From an uncultured Candidatus Saccharibacteria bacterium (GTDB taxonomy: Bacteria > Patescibacteriota > Saccharimonadia > Saccharimonadales > Saccharimonadaceae): 64,000 nucleotides of DNA. The notes under the pieces were generated by a model, which worked only from the letters and a program-made list of their open reading frames with translations, made no database searches and had not been told where the DNA came from. A program made the translations under genes and the position numbers. Below, in pieces: positions 1 through 7,190 of the stretch. Position 1 is the stretch's first letter, and each line of letters begins with the position of its first letter. The stretch is taken from contig CALIMM010000016.1 in assembly GCA_938045445.1 (NCBI GenBank), positions 105,928 through 169,927 of the forward strand, in the 5' to 3' direction.

Positions 1-377
1 ACGTCACCATAGACCGACAGTGGTGAGAGCGATTCATCCTCACCGTGATTTTTGTTTGTCCCATCAAAGACATAGTCGGATGAGTAGTGCACCAGTGTAA
101 TATCATGCTCCAGCGCTACTTTGACGAGATTGCGCGGGCCAACCGCATTGACCTGCCACGCTTTAGCGCGGCCCTCAATCGTTTCTGATCCATCGGCATT
201 GACGAACGCCGCCGCGTTGATAATAACATCCACACCCGACCAATCATACCCAAGCACCTGCTCTTCGTCCGAAATGTCGAGCTGCTGATGACCCAGCGCC
301 GTTGCCTTTGGATATATCTCCTGGAGCGCCCGCCCCACTTGGCCATTACAACCCAATATTACAATTCCCTTGCTCAT
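1..377 (-). CDS. rmlD: dTDP-4-dehydrorhamnose reductase (RmlD-like), C-terminus cut off by the window edge
   Basis: Translating the minus strand from the ATG at 377 gives about 125 residues of an NAD(P)-binding Rossmann protein. It opens with a strand followed by GCNGQVG, the glycine-rich dinucleotide motif of the RmlD/SDR family, then DISDEEQV, INAAAFVNAD and HYSSDYVFDG, which match the RmlD motifs around the cofactor and the Ser/Thr-Ser region before the catalytic Tyr. The catalytic YxxxK motif should lie just beyond the cut; the visible part ends at LSVYGD. RmlD makes dTDP-L-rhamnose, a donor for rhamnosyl polymers, which fits the glycosyltransferases that follow. A GGAGGG ribosome binding site stands close before the ATG. 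The assignment to RmlD rather than another SDR is good but rests only on the N-terminal part. Confidence 0.85.
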   Translation of the reverse strand, partial: MSKGIVILGCNGQVGRALQEIYPKATALGHQQLDISDEEQVLGYDWSGVDVIINAAAFVNADGSETIEGRAKAWQVNAVGPRNLVKVALEHDITLVHYSSDYVFDGTNKNHGEDESLSPLSVYGD

Positions 378-835
378 ATACCCTCCTTTGTTTCCGCTAT
401 TATAGCACAGTTAGCGTAAGCTTTTTGAAATATCTGAAATCGCATGGTCGATGTAGGATAAAAAACACGCTGATGAGCTATTTTACTACTGTTAAGCGCT
501 CATATAGTCTCACTCAATCCCCACCCCTTGGGATATCATTGCAATCAATTTTGCTACGTAGTAAGCTAGGAGAATCTGAATCTCACAGCCTCTCTCGGTA
601 CTGGATTTTCCTCCAAACTTTACCTTGATGAGCTGTGAAATCAATCGTTACGATCAGTTGTTGGCTCTGACACAAGGGGGGCCGGTGTCTCGTAGACATC
701 GACCCTTTAGTGATCTATCGGAGGTGGTGTAGAAAGACAGATCGTGAAGATTTTTGCAATTTAGATAGAGGCGATGAAGGCCTGATAATCTCTTGCAAAA
801 AGCCAATAAGCTTTACCCTGCAGCGGCAAACAATA
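378..835. other. Intergenic stretch without a recognisable gene
   Basis: The 458 bases between the RmlD-like gene and the end of the flippase gene carry no ORF with plausible composition. The plus-strand reading frame crossing 302-628 runs antisense over the rmlD start and looks random. I see no tRNA, terminator or long repeat. Confidence 0.5.
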
Positions 836-2062
836 CTACGCGACCATACAGCGCAGCTGCCGGCGGTAGACCACTGAGAGCAGCACCGCTTGAATAATGC
901 CCGCTACCATAAAGCACAGCACACTGCCCAGCATCGCATAGTGCTGCACCACGCTATATGACACGACTGTGAGTACGATATTACTCAGCAGAAGTATATA
1001 GAACTGCCCCTTGAATTCGCGCAGCACAGTGAGGATATTGATATAAATCGATACCAGCGCATTGGCCACCGCCCCCACCACCATGATGAGCAGCTCGGTG
1101 CGATAATCGGTGATGCGCGCATTGAAGATGAGCGTAAGGAGCGGCGCTCCAACCAGCCAGGTTGCAATGAGCGTCAGCGCACTAATCCCCAAGACGATGA
1201 GGATAATTTTGCTCACCAGCGCGTGAAACTCAAGGCGCTTCTGCCGGTGATAGAGCTCCGACAGCTGCACGATATTGGGCTGAATAATGAAGGTAATAAA
1301 CAGTGAGAGTAATGTAATGGGCATGGCCATAATACCAAAATAAGCGATCTCGTGCGTGTGGAATTTGTCAAGAAAATAGCGTGGAATATTGAGCGAAAAC
1401 ATCGTCAAAAATGTGGTAAGGAACACTGGTGCACAGCGCCGCATGATCACCCCAACATGACGCAGCTTGGGCACGAGATGGTCGATATGAGGCTGGATAG
1501 CTTCGTACCGCTGTACCTGTTGCCAATCGTACAACACAAGCATAAGAGCATTGACCACTACAATTGCCACCACCCCCCACAGCACACTATGCACAAGCAT
1601 ATCAACGAGTAAAAATGCTCCAAAACCACCCACTGCCTTGATAGTAAGCGAATAGCCAACGACGTAGAGCCTGTGGTGAATCTGCAGCACGCCATAGAGT
1701 GCATCGGCCACTGCCTCCAGCGCTTTGAAGAGTACAAGCGCAATGATAATACTCGACTTAACGACATCATAGTGATTTGCCGCGCAAAACAGCACCGCAC
1801 CAACCATCATCACGATCGACGTCACGAGTTTGACGGCAAGGTAACTGCTGCTACTAAACTCTTTGCGCACATCCGACACCTGATAGGTGCGCCCACCCCA
1901 CAAGCCAATCGCCCAAAACACCACCGAGAGCGACAGCGCAAAGGAAAAAATTCCCGAGTCCGCAATGCCATTCAGCCGCGTAATAAGCAGCAGGAGCGCT
2001 GGTGAGATGGCGCTTTGCAAAAAGGAGCCGATGGAATTCCAGATATAATTTTTAGATTGCAT
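836..2062 (-). CDS. Wzx-type polysaccharide flippase (MOP superfamily)
   Basis: A 408-residue polytopic membrane protein with about 12 hydrophobic segments spread over the whole length. The N-terminus (N-x-IGSFLQSAISPALLLLITR, then GIFSFALSLSVVFWAIGLWG) has the look of RfbX/Wzx flippases, in which an early helix carries an asparagine/arginine pair and a glycine-rich stretch. Such proteins move undecaprenyl-linked oligosaccharides across the cytoplasmic membrane. The length is typical. The gene follows the RmlD-like gene in the same direction. A TATACT hexamer at 2078-2073 lies only 10 bases before the ATG, so the transcript would have almost no leader and no ribosome binding site is visible. 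Substrate cannot be told from sequence. Confidence 0.8.
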   Translation of the reverse strand: MQSKNYIWNSIGSFLQSAISPALLLLITRLNGIADSGIFSFALSLSVVFWAIGLWGGRTYQVSDVRKEFSSSSYLAVKLVTSIVMMVGAVLFCAANHYDVVKSSIIIALVLFKALEAVADALYGVLQIHHRLYVVGYSLTIKAVGGFGAFLLVDMLVHSVLWGVVAIVVVNALMLVLYDWQQVQRYEAIQPHIDHLVPKLRHVGVIMRRCAPVFLTTFLTMFSLNIPRYFLDKFHTHEIAYFGIMAMPITLLSLFITFIIQPNIVQLSELYHRQKRLEFHALVSKIILIVLGISALTLIATWLVGAPLLTLIFNARITDYRTELLIMVVGAVANALVSIYINILTVLREFKGQFYILLLSNIVLTVVSYSVVQHYAMLGSVLCFMVAGIIQAVLLSVVYRRQLRCMVA

Positions 2063-2154
2063 AATCTTATTTAGTATACCACTGGTTGATTATTTCCTGC
2101 GATTTAGACCATAATTTGCTCTGTTGTGATTTGTGCTCTATAATCAGGCGTGTT

Positions 2155-3594
2155 ATGAAGAAATATTGGGCATTATTCGAATCATTTATTGCACGGCCAG
2201 AGCGGGTCTTTCTTTCGCTGTGTTTGCTATTTGGCTTATTGTCGGCGTTTTTTGTGCCGCAGCTATCGGTGAGTGATGAGAATATGCACTACTTGCGAGC
2301 GTATGCACTGGCAGATGGCCGCTTAGAGTCCAAGCGCTGCACCTACCCAGCGGACGTTAATGGCCGGGCATCATCGGTGTATCATGGCAATATCAGCGCT
2401 GATTATTCGCGCCCCATCAATCGCTCAGAGCTCAAGACAACAAGCAAATGCAATAGTGCCGTGGGCTACGCACCAATTATGCATGCGCCGCAAACGCTTG
2501 GTATTTTTATTGCTAATCTCTTCAATGGGTCAACAGGACTGACGATTCTCTTTGGGCGGATTGCCAACTTACTATTCTATGCGCTGAGTGTATTTTTCAT
2601 TATCAAGTGGGTGCGGATTGGTAAGTGGGTCTTTGCAGTAGTGGGGCTGCTACCACTAATGATTCATCTCGCTGCCTCGCTCTCAAGCGATGTCATGACG
2701 AATGTGGCGATATTCCTCATTACCGCCACGACACTCAATCTCTACACCCAAGAAACGCCGATCCGCCGCAAGCAAGTTGCTGGCCTCTTAGCTATAGCGG
2801 CACTGCTAGCACTGACCAAGGCAGTTAATGGCCTGCTGCTCTTCCCGCTGCTGTTTTTGCCAGGGCGACTCTTCATCCCAAACACCGAGCTGCCGAAGCT
2901 ACCATCACTACTCAAGAAACTCCCCTTCAACCTGCACAAGTGGGCGCTGATCGCAGGCGCTGGCATTGTGTCGCTGGCGGCACTGCTCATCTGGCAAAAG
3001 ATCTATGATGGTGCGCTCCTTTCATCTGGCGCGGCCGATAATCCACTGCATCACAACCCGCTTGGCTTTATCCGCATCCTCTTTAATACCTACATCAATC
3101 CAAACATTGGCTACACCGACATCGTGGTACGTGGGAGTGTGGGTGACTTCTCAAGCTTCAAATATCACCTGCCGCTCTTTGTTTTGATCCCGCTCTTTTT
3201 GCTGGTATTCCTTGCGTTCATCAAGCGCGATAAGGCCGAGGAGCAAGCACTAGCACCAGCTGCTGGTCGATTAGCCGTAGCCAACCTCACCACTGTTGCT
3301 GTCTTCATTGCGGCGGTTTCATATGCGATGTACACCGCTTGGGCGCTGCTACCAATTCGCTTTGGTGCTGGTGCATACTATGCCGATGGAGTGCAGGGAC
3401 GTTACTTCACGGCGCTACTCGTGCTCCTCATCCCCTGTGGAGTGTGGCTACGCAAGTATGTTTGGTTCAACACTGCCTCGGCTAAGGTGTTTCACGCCCT
3501 TATATTCTTTGGCTGCGGGGCAATTTTACTGTACTATACCTTTGGCACCTATTGGGCTTACCACGCGCCGATACCAGTACCACCGGTGGCATAA
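2155..3594 (+). CDS. DUF2142 family polytopic membrane protein
   Basis: From the ATG at 2155 this is a 479-residue integral membrane protein. Shortly after the first membrane helix it has SDENMHYLRAYALADGRL, the acidic DE-x-x-H-x-x-RA loop characteristic of DUF2142, a GT-C-like family of predicted membrane transferases found in envelope polysaccharide loci. The remainder alternates hydrophobic helices with short loops and ends in two helices. A longer reading frame starts at 2086, but the -10 box TATAAT at 2139-2144 lies inside that extension and points to the 2155 start, again with almost no leader. Its promoter is divergent from the flippase gene. Role in glycan assembly or modification is inferred from context. 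Confidence 0.75.
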   Translation: MKKYWALFESFIARPERVFLSLCLLFGLLSAFFVPQLSVSDENMHYLRAYALADGRLESKRCTYPADVNGRASSVYHGNISADYSRPINRSELKTTSKCNSAVGYAPIMHAPQTLGIFIANLFNGSTGLTILFGRIANLLFYALSVFFIIKWVRIGKWVFAVVGLLPLMIHLAASLSSDVMTNVAIFLITATTLNLYTQETPIRRKQVAGLLAIAALLALTKAVNGLLLFPLLFLPGRLFIPNTELPKLPSLLKKLPFNLHKWALIAGAGIVSLAALLIWQKIYDGALLSSGAADNPLHHNPLGFIRILFNTYINPNIGYTDIVVRGSVGDFSSFKYHLPLFVLIPLFLLVFLAFIKRDKAEEQALAPAAGRLAVANLTTVAVFIAAVSYAMYTAWALLPIRFGAGAYYADGVQGRYFTALLVLLIPCGVWLRKYVWFNTASAKVFHALIFFGCGAILLYYTFGTYWAYHAPIPVPPVA

Positions 3595-3902
3595 GAGAAA
3601 ATATTCTCTGTCTCTCTAAGCTCTTTGTTTTTCTGCTTGTTTAGCTCGCACTTCATCTGCTTAAATCTCAATGTTTTCTTTTGGCATCAATTCCTCCACT
3701 CCATTGTTTCATCTGATTTGTCGTTATCCTAACGAATTTTAGCACTGGTACTGGGAGATTGGGTCTATAGACTCTGTCGTATCTTGAAGGAGGAATCATA
3801 CAAAATATATGATTCTATAAAAGTTTTAAAATCCTTCTTTTCACCTTCCCCTTTTATGACGCTTATGCTATAGTGACATAGAACACTAATAGCACAAGCA
3901 TT
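3595..3902. other. Intergenic stretch, promoter region of the next gene only
   Basis: About 308 bases richer in A+T than the genes around it. No coding frame, tRNA or clear terminator is visible. TATGCT/TATAGT-like hexamers near 3865-3875 could serve the gene starting at 3903. Confidence 0.4.
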
Positions 3903-4478
3903 ATGAAATTATTACGTACTCTATCCAAAAAACGTCTCACAGTCATCATTAGTATTGGCATTGCGCTCGTCGCCGCTGGTGGCTATGGTGCCTATATCGC
4001 AACGCGCCCTGCCTCGCTGCCACCCCTGTCGGATGAGCCAACACCAACCCAAAAACAAACGCAACACAAGACCGATGCCGCCACGAAAGAATCATTTTTA
4101 GATAATAACACAAACCACGATACGAACACTACCAAAGACACTTCGCAGCAGCGCACCACCCAGGCTCAGCCCGCGCCAGTCCCAGCCTCGGCCAAGCACA
4201 TTGAGCTCTCTGCCGAGCAGTCAGGCGAGACGGTCGTCGTGACTACCAAGCTGAGAGAACAAGGCTTTTCCTCTGGCCAGTGTGTGCTGACGATCACTAG
4301 TAGTGGGCAGCGCTCCGAGCAGCACGCTGCCATCATCTACCAGCCAGAATACTCCACCTGTGCTGGCTTCTCTGTGCCTGCCCGATCATTACCCAAAGGT
4401 ACGTGGCATATCTCTCTCGCTGTCACGCCGCTTGGTGGCAAGACACTCACGAAGACACTTGATAAGGAGATTCGCTAA
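3903..4478 (+). CDS. Small membrane-anchored protein of unknown function, paired with the ChW-repeat protein
   Basis: A 191-residue protein: a short basic N-terminus, one hydrophobic segment at about residues 13-33, then a Thr/Gln/Asn/Pro-rich linker to about residue 95 and a C-terminal globular part of about 95 residues rich in beta-branched residues. The C-terminal part has two cysteines spaced as if forming a disulfide (SGQCVLTI and YSTCAGFSV), suggesting an extracytoplasmic beta-sandwich domain. I do not recognise a family. Its stop codon is immediately followed by the ATG of the ChW-repeat gene, so the two are almost certainly co-translated and probably work at the cell surface together. 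Confidence 0.75.
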   Translation: MKLLRTLSKKRLTVIISIGIALVAAGGYGAYIATRPASLPPLSDEPTPTQKQTQHKTDAATKESFLDNNTNHDTNTTKDTSQQRTTQAQPAPVPASAKHIELSAEQSGETVVVTTKLREQGFSSGQCVLTITSSGQRSEQHAAIIYQPEYSTCAGFSVPARSLPKGTWHISLAVTPLGGKTLTKTLDKEIR

Positions 4479-6785
4479 ATGATGGCTCAATCATATTCCA
4501 CCGTCCGCCCCTTCTCGACATATTGGCGATATATCCTTGCAGGTGTGTTGTGCGTAAGTGTATGCGCCGCTACCATCCTCTCCCACCCAGCCCAAGCAGT
4601 AACGGCAGCCGATTGGCGGGCGGGCAATATCGTTGATGACTTGCTCTTTACCAATAGCGACGATATGTCGGTGGCTGATATTCAGGCGTTTCTCAACAGC
4701 CTCAATCCACAGTGCGACACCTATGGCCGGCAGCCCGCTATCGAGCATGGCCGGCGCGATATTAGCCGGGCGCAGTATGCCGCCGCTCGCGGTTGGCATG
4801 GGCCGCCATATGTCTGCCTCAAGGATTATTATGAAGTGCCCAAATACACGCCGGGCAATTACATCCCTGCTAATAACTTTGGTGGAGCGATCCCCGCTGG
4901 AGCAGTCAGCGCTGCACAGATTATCTATGATGCTGCCAAGCAGAATAATCTTAATCCCAAAGTCCTGCTGGTGAAGATCGCCACCGAGTCGGCTGGCCCA
5001 CTCACCTCTGACACTTGGCCCCTCCAAAACCAATACACCTATGCCATGGGCTCACACTGCCCTGATAGTGGCCCGGGTGGCAGTGCCAATTGCGATCGCA
5101 ACTATGCTGGCTTCTCGATGCAAGTTGCTTCAGGAGCACAGCTCATCCGCTGGTATCTGGATAGTATGCAGCAACCGTGGTGGTCGTACAAAAAGCCGTT
5201 TGCGACCAATCGTATCCTATGGAATGTGGTGCAGCGAGGCTGCGGCGCTGGCGATGTGTATATCGAGAGCAAGGCCACAGCGGCACTCTACACCTACACA
5301 CCCTACCAACCCAATCAAGCAGCCCTGGCCAATATGTATGGCTTAGGCGATCATTGCAGCGCCTATGGCAATCGCAACTTTTGGCGAGTGTGGAACGACT
5401 GGTTTGGCTCGACCCAGCATAGCCGGCCACTCATTAGCTTCCGATCGCACAGCAGCTACATCGGCTGGACAGGGGTAATTCATAACCGTGGCATTACAGG
5501 CGTCACTGGTCAAAGCAAGGCAATGCAAGCTCTCACGATCGATGGTGAGGTAAGTTATACTTCATACAGCAACGAGCGCGGTTGGCAACCCACTGTGCAG
5601 GGTAGTATGCAGTCGGGCACAACAGGGCTTGGCCGGCCAATCACCGCCGTCAAGATCCAGCCAACTGGTACTCTCGCCCAAGCGTACGACATCTACTATC
5701 GTACCCACGTGAGCTACATTGGTTGGATGGGCTGGGCTAAGAATGGTGAAGTGGCTGGTGTAACTGGCGGAGCTAACAATGCTATCGAAGCGGTCGAAAT
5801 AAAGCTTGTGCGTAAAGGAACGCCTGCACCTGAATCATCTGGGGTAGCGTATAAAAATATTGCAACACATGGCGACCCATCACCCCTCAAGCTCTCACTC
5901 AGCTCACATGTCGGTATGGTTGGCTGGCAGCCAGAAGTGCGCGATGAGATGATGAGTGGTACCACTGGCCAAAGCCGCCGCATCGAAGCCATCAAAGCAT
6001 CGCTCCACAACACAACGGGCCTGCAAGGCAGCATCCAATATTCATCACACGTAAGCTACGTCGGCTGGCAAGATTGGAAGCAAGCGGGCGATGTATCCGG
6101 CACCACAGGGCAGTTCCGCTCCATCGAGGCAGTCCGCTTTTTACTCACTGGCAAACTTGCCACTACATACGACATCTGGTACCGAGGTTACTCGCAATAC
6201 GTCGGCTGGATGGGCTGGGCTAAGAATGGCCAACCAGCTGGTTCGACTGGTGCTTACCGGCAGCTCGAAGCACTAGAGGTGCGCCTTGTGCCGAAGCATA
6301 CACTCAGCTTGCCCGGCGGTGCCTTTTATAACCCAACCAACACTGCTGTGCCCGATCTCTACCAGCTGAGCTATGCCGCTCACGTGAGTTACGTCGGCTG
6401 GATGCCCGATGTATCGCACCCCATTATGGCTGGCACCACTGGCAAATCGCGCTACCTTGAGGCAATCCGTCTTGGCAAAGCCGTATCGCTGCGCGATGGT
6501 TCACCCATCACCATCCAGTGCGAAGCAAAAACTGCTGGCCAGTGGCTCCCATCAGTCACGCTCTCATCATCGCAGCCTTGTGGTACGACTGGCCAGAGCA
6601 AAGCGCTCGAAGCTCTCAAGCTTAGCCTTAGCCCCATCGACGCCACTCGCTACGATATTTATTACAACACTCACCTCTCCTGGGTAGGTTGGCAGGGCTG
6701 GAAAAAGAACGGCGAGGTTGCCGGCGACCGACCCGGTTCGTATATTGAAGCAGTGATGATGAAGCTCGTCGAGAAGAGTGAGTGA
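4479..6785 (+). CDS. Secreted protein with lysozyme-like N-terminal domain and nine ChW repeats
   Basis: A 768-residue exported protein. Residues about 18-45 form a signal sequence ending near HPAQA. Residues about 45-310 look like a lysozyme/transglycosylase-fold region (AAQIIYDAAKQNNLNPKVLL, then KIATESAG with a candidate catalytic Glu). From about residue 320 to the end I count nine copies of a 45-65 residue motif of the type VSYVGWQ-x-W-x-x-x-G-x-x-AGTTGQ-S-x-x-x-EAI, which is the clostridial hydrophobic W (ChW) repeat, named for its conserved Gly-Trp; the last copies are less regular. ChW repeats occur in secreted cell-surface proteins and are thought to bind ligands or the wall. The gene abuts the 3903 gene. 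Most likely an adhesin or a wall-targeted hydrolase; enzymatic activity is unproven. A second ATG at 4482 is an equal start candidate. Confidence 0.8.
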   Translation: MMAQSYSTVRPFSTYWRYILAGVLCVSVCAATILSHPAQAVTAADWRAGNIVDDLLFTNSDDMSVADIQAFLNSLNPQCDTYGRQPAIEHGRRDISRAQYAAARGWHGPPYVCLKDYYEVPKYTPGNYIPANNFGGAIPAGAVSAAQIIYDAAKQNNLNPKVLLVKIATESAGPLTSDTWPLQNQYTYAMGSHCPDSGPGGSANCDRNYAGFSMQVASGAQLIRWYLDSMQQPWWSYKKPFATNRILWNVVQRGCGAGDVYIESKATAALYTYTPYQPNQAALANMYGLGDHCSAYGNRNFWRVWNDWFGSTQHSRPLISFRSHSSYIGWTGVIHNRGITGVTGQSKAMQALTIDGEVSYTSYSNERGWQPTVQGSMQSGTTGLGRPITAVKIQPTGTLAQAYDIYYRTHVSYIGWMGWAKNGEVAGVTGGANNAIEAVEIKLVRKGTPAPESSGVAYKNIATHGDPSPLKLSLSSHVGMVGWQPEVRDEMMSGTTGQSRRIEAIKASLHNTTGLQGSIQYSSHVSYVGWQDWKQAGDVSGTTGQFRSIEAVRFLLTGKLATTYDIWYRGYSQYVGWMGWAKNGQPAGSTGAYRQLEALEVRLVPKHTLSLPGGAFYNPTNTAVPDLYQLSYAAHVSYVGWMPDVSHPIMAGTTGKSRYLEAIRLGKAVSLRDGSPITIQCEAKTAGQWLPSVTLSSSQPCGTTGQSKALEALKLSLSPIDATRYDIYYNTHLSWVGWQGWKKNGEVAGDRPGSYIEAVMMKLVEKSE

Positions 6786-6851
6786 TTGTAAAATACACCC
6801 TAGTTAGCTTGTTGTAATGTCGTATTGTCTACACGTCATCTCATGATCACG

Positions 6852-7004
6852 CAAAAATTTTCTTGCAGACTTTGGATACACATTTGCCACGGGATCGCCC
6901 GGATCAATTGGCCCTACTGTATAGAAGGGGTCGCCTGGTTTCCAATGCCGTTCTTTCCACCAGGATTTTATTGCTTTGCCTAGTGCCCTGCAAGAAAATT
7001 TTTG
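6852..7004. repeat. Perfect 17-bp inverted repeat flanking 119 bp
   Basis: CAAAAATTTTCTTGCAG at 6852-6868 is the exact reverse complement of CTGCAAGAAAATTTTTG at 6988-7004. The 119 bases between lie inside the small out-of-frame ORF. Neither a T-tract nor a short loop is present, so it is not an ordinary terminator. It could be a pair of recombination sites, or the trace of a duplication. Confidence 0.85.
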
Positions 7005-7099
7005 GGGTGAAACTGTTGTTGGAGTCTCTTCTATCATTTCACCATTTGCTGGTAGGATATGTTCCGCTTGGCTCTGGCCCTCTTGATGGGGTTCATATG

Positions 7100-7124
7100 T
7101 TTGGTTTGGTTTGGTTTGGTTTGG
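7100..7124. repeat. Pentanucleotide tandem repeat, (TTTGG)x5
   Basis: Five perfect TTTGG units (CCAAA on the minus strand), with partial units on both sides. Because the unit is not a multiple of three, slippage changes reading frame in the minus-strand ORF that begins at 7140. Short repeats in this position are the classic substrate for slipped-strand phase variation. Confidence 0.9.
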
Positions 7125-7190
7125 TTAGCTTCTCTCTCATAGTACTTCCTATTTTATACCACAATATCACTATAATAATACAATGCTGGG

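Larger units (their letters stand above)
6804..7140 (-). pseudogene. Small ORF held out of frame by a pentanucleotide repeat; possible phase-variable gene
   Basis: On the minus strand an ATG at 7140 follows TATAAA and an AGGAAG-type ribosome binding site. Codons then read into five CCAAA units (7124-7100) and stop at a TGA after 15 codons. A different frame is open from the repeat to a stop at 6804, about 107 codons, containing an internal ATG at 7037 (77 residues; KSWWKERHWKPGDPFY, then PKSARKFLRDHEM). Adding one repeat unit, or removing two, would join the ATG to that frame and give a protein of about 113 residues. No family recognised. It lies 50 bases downstream of the 7191-9407 glycosyltransferase gene on the same strand. 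It may be a contingency gene in the OFF state, or a decayed gene. Confidence 0.45.

Noticed and set aside
302..628. A 108-codon plus-strand frame at the left edge
   Set aside because: Antisense to the rmlD start and then through intergenic sequence; no ribosome binding site or domain.
7099..7126. Short direct repeats considered as a CRISPR remnant
   Set aside because: The units are five bases with no spacers. It is a simple tandem repeat.
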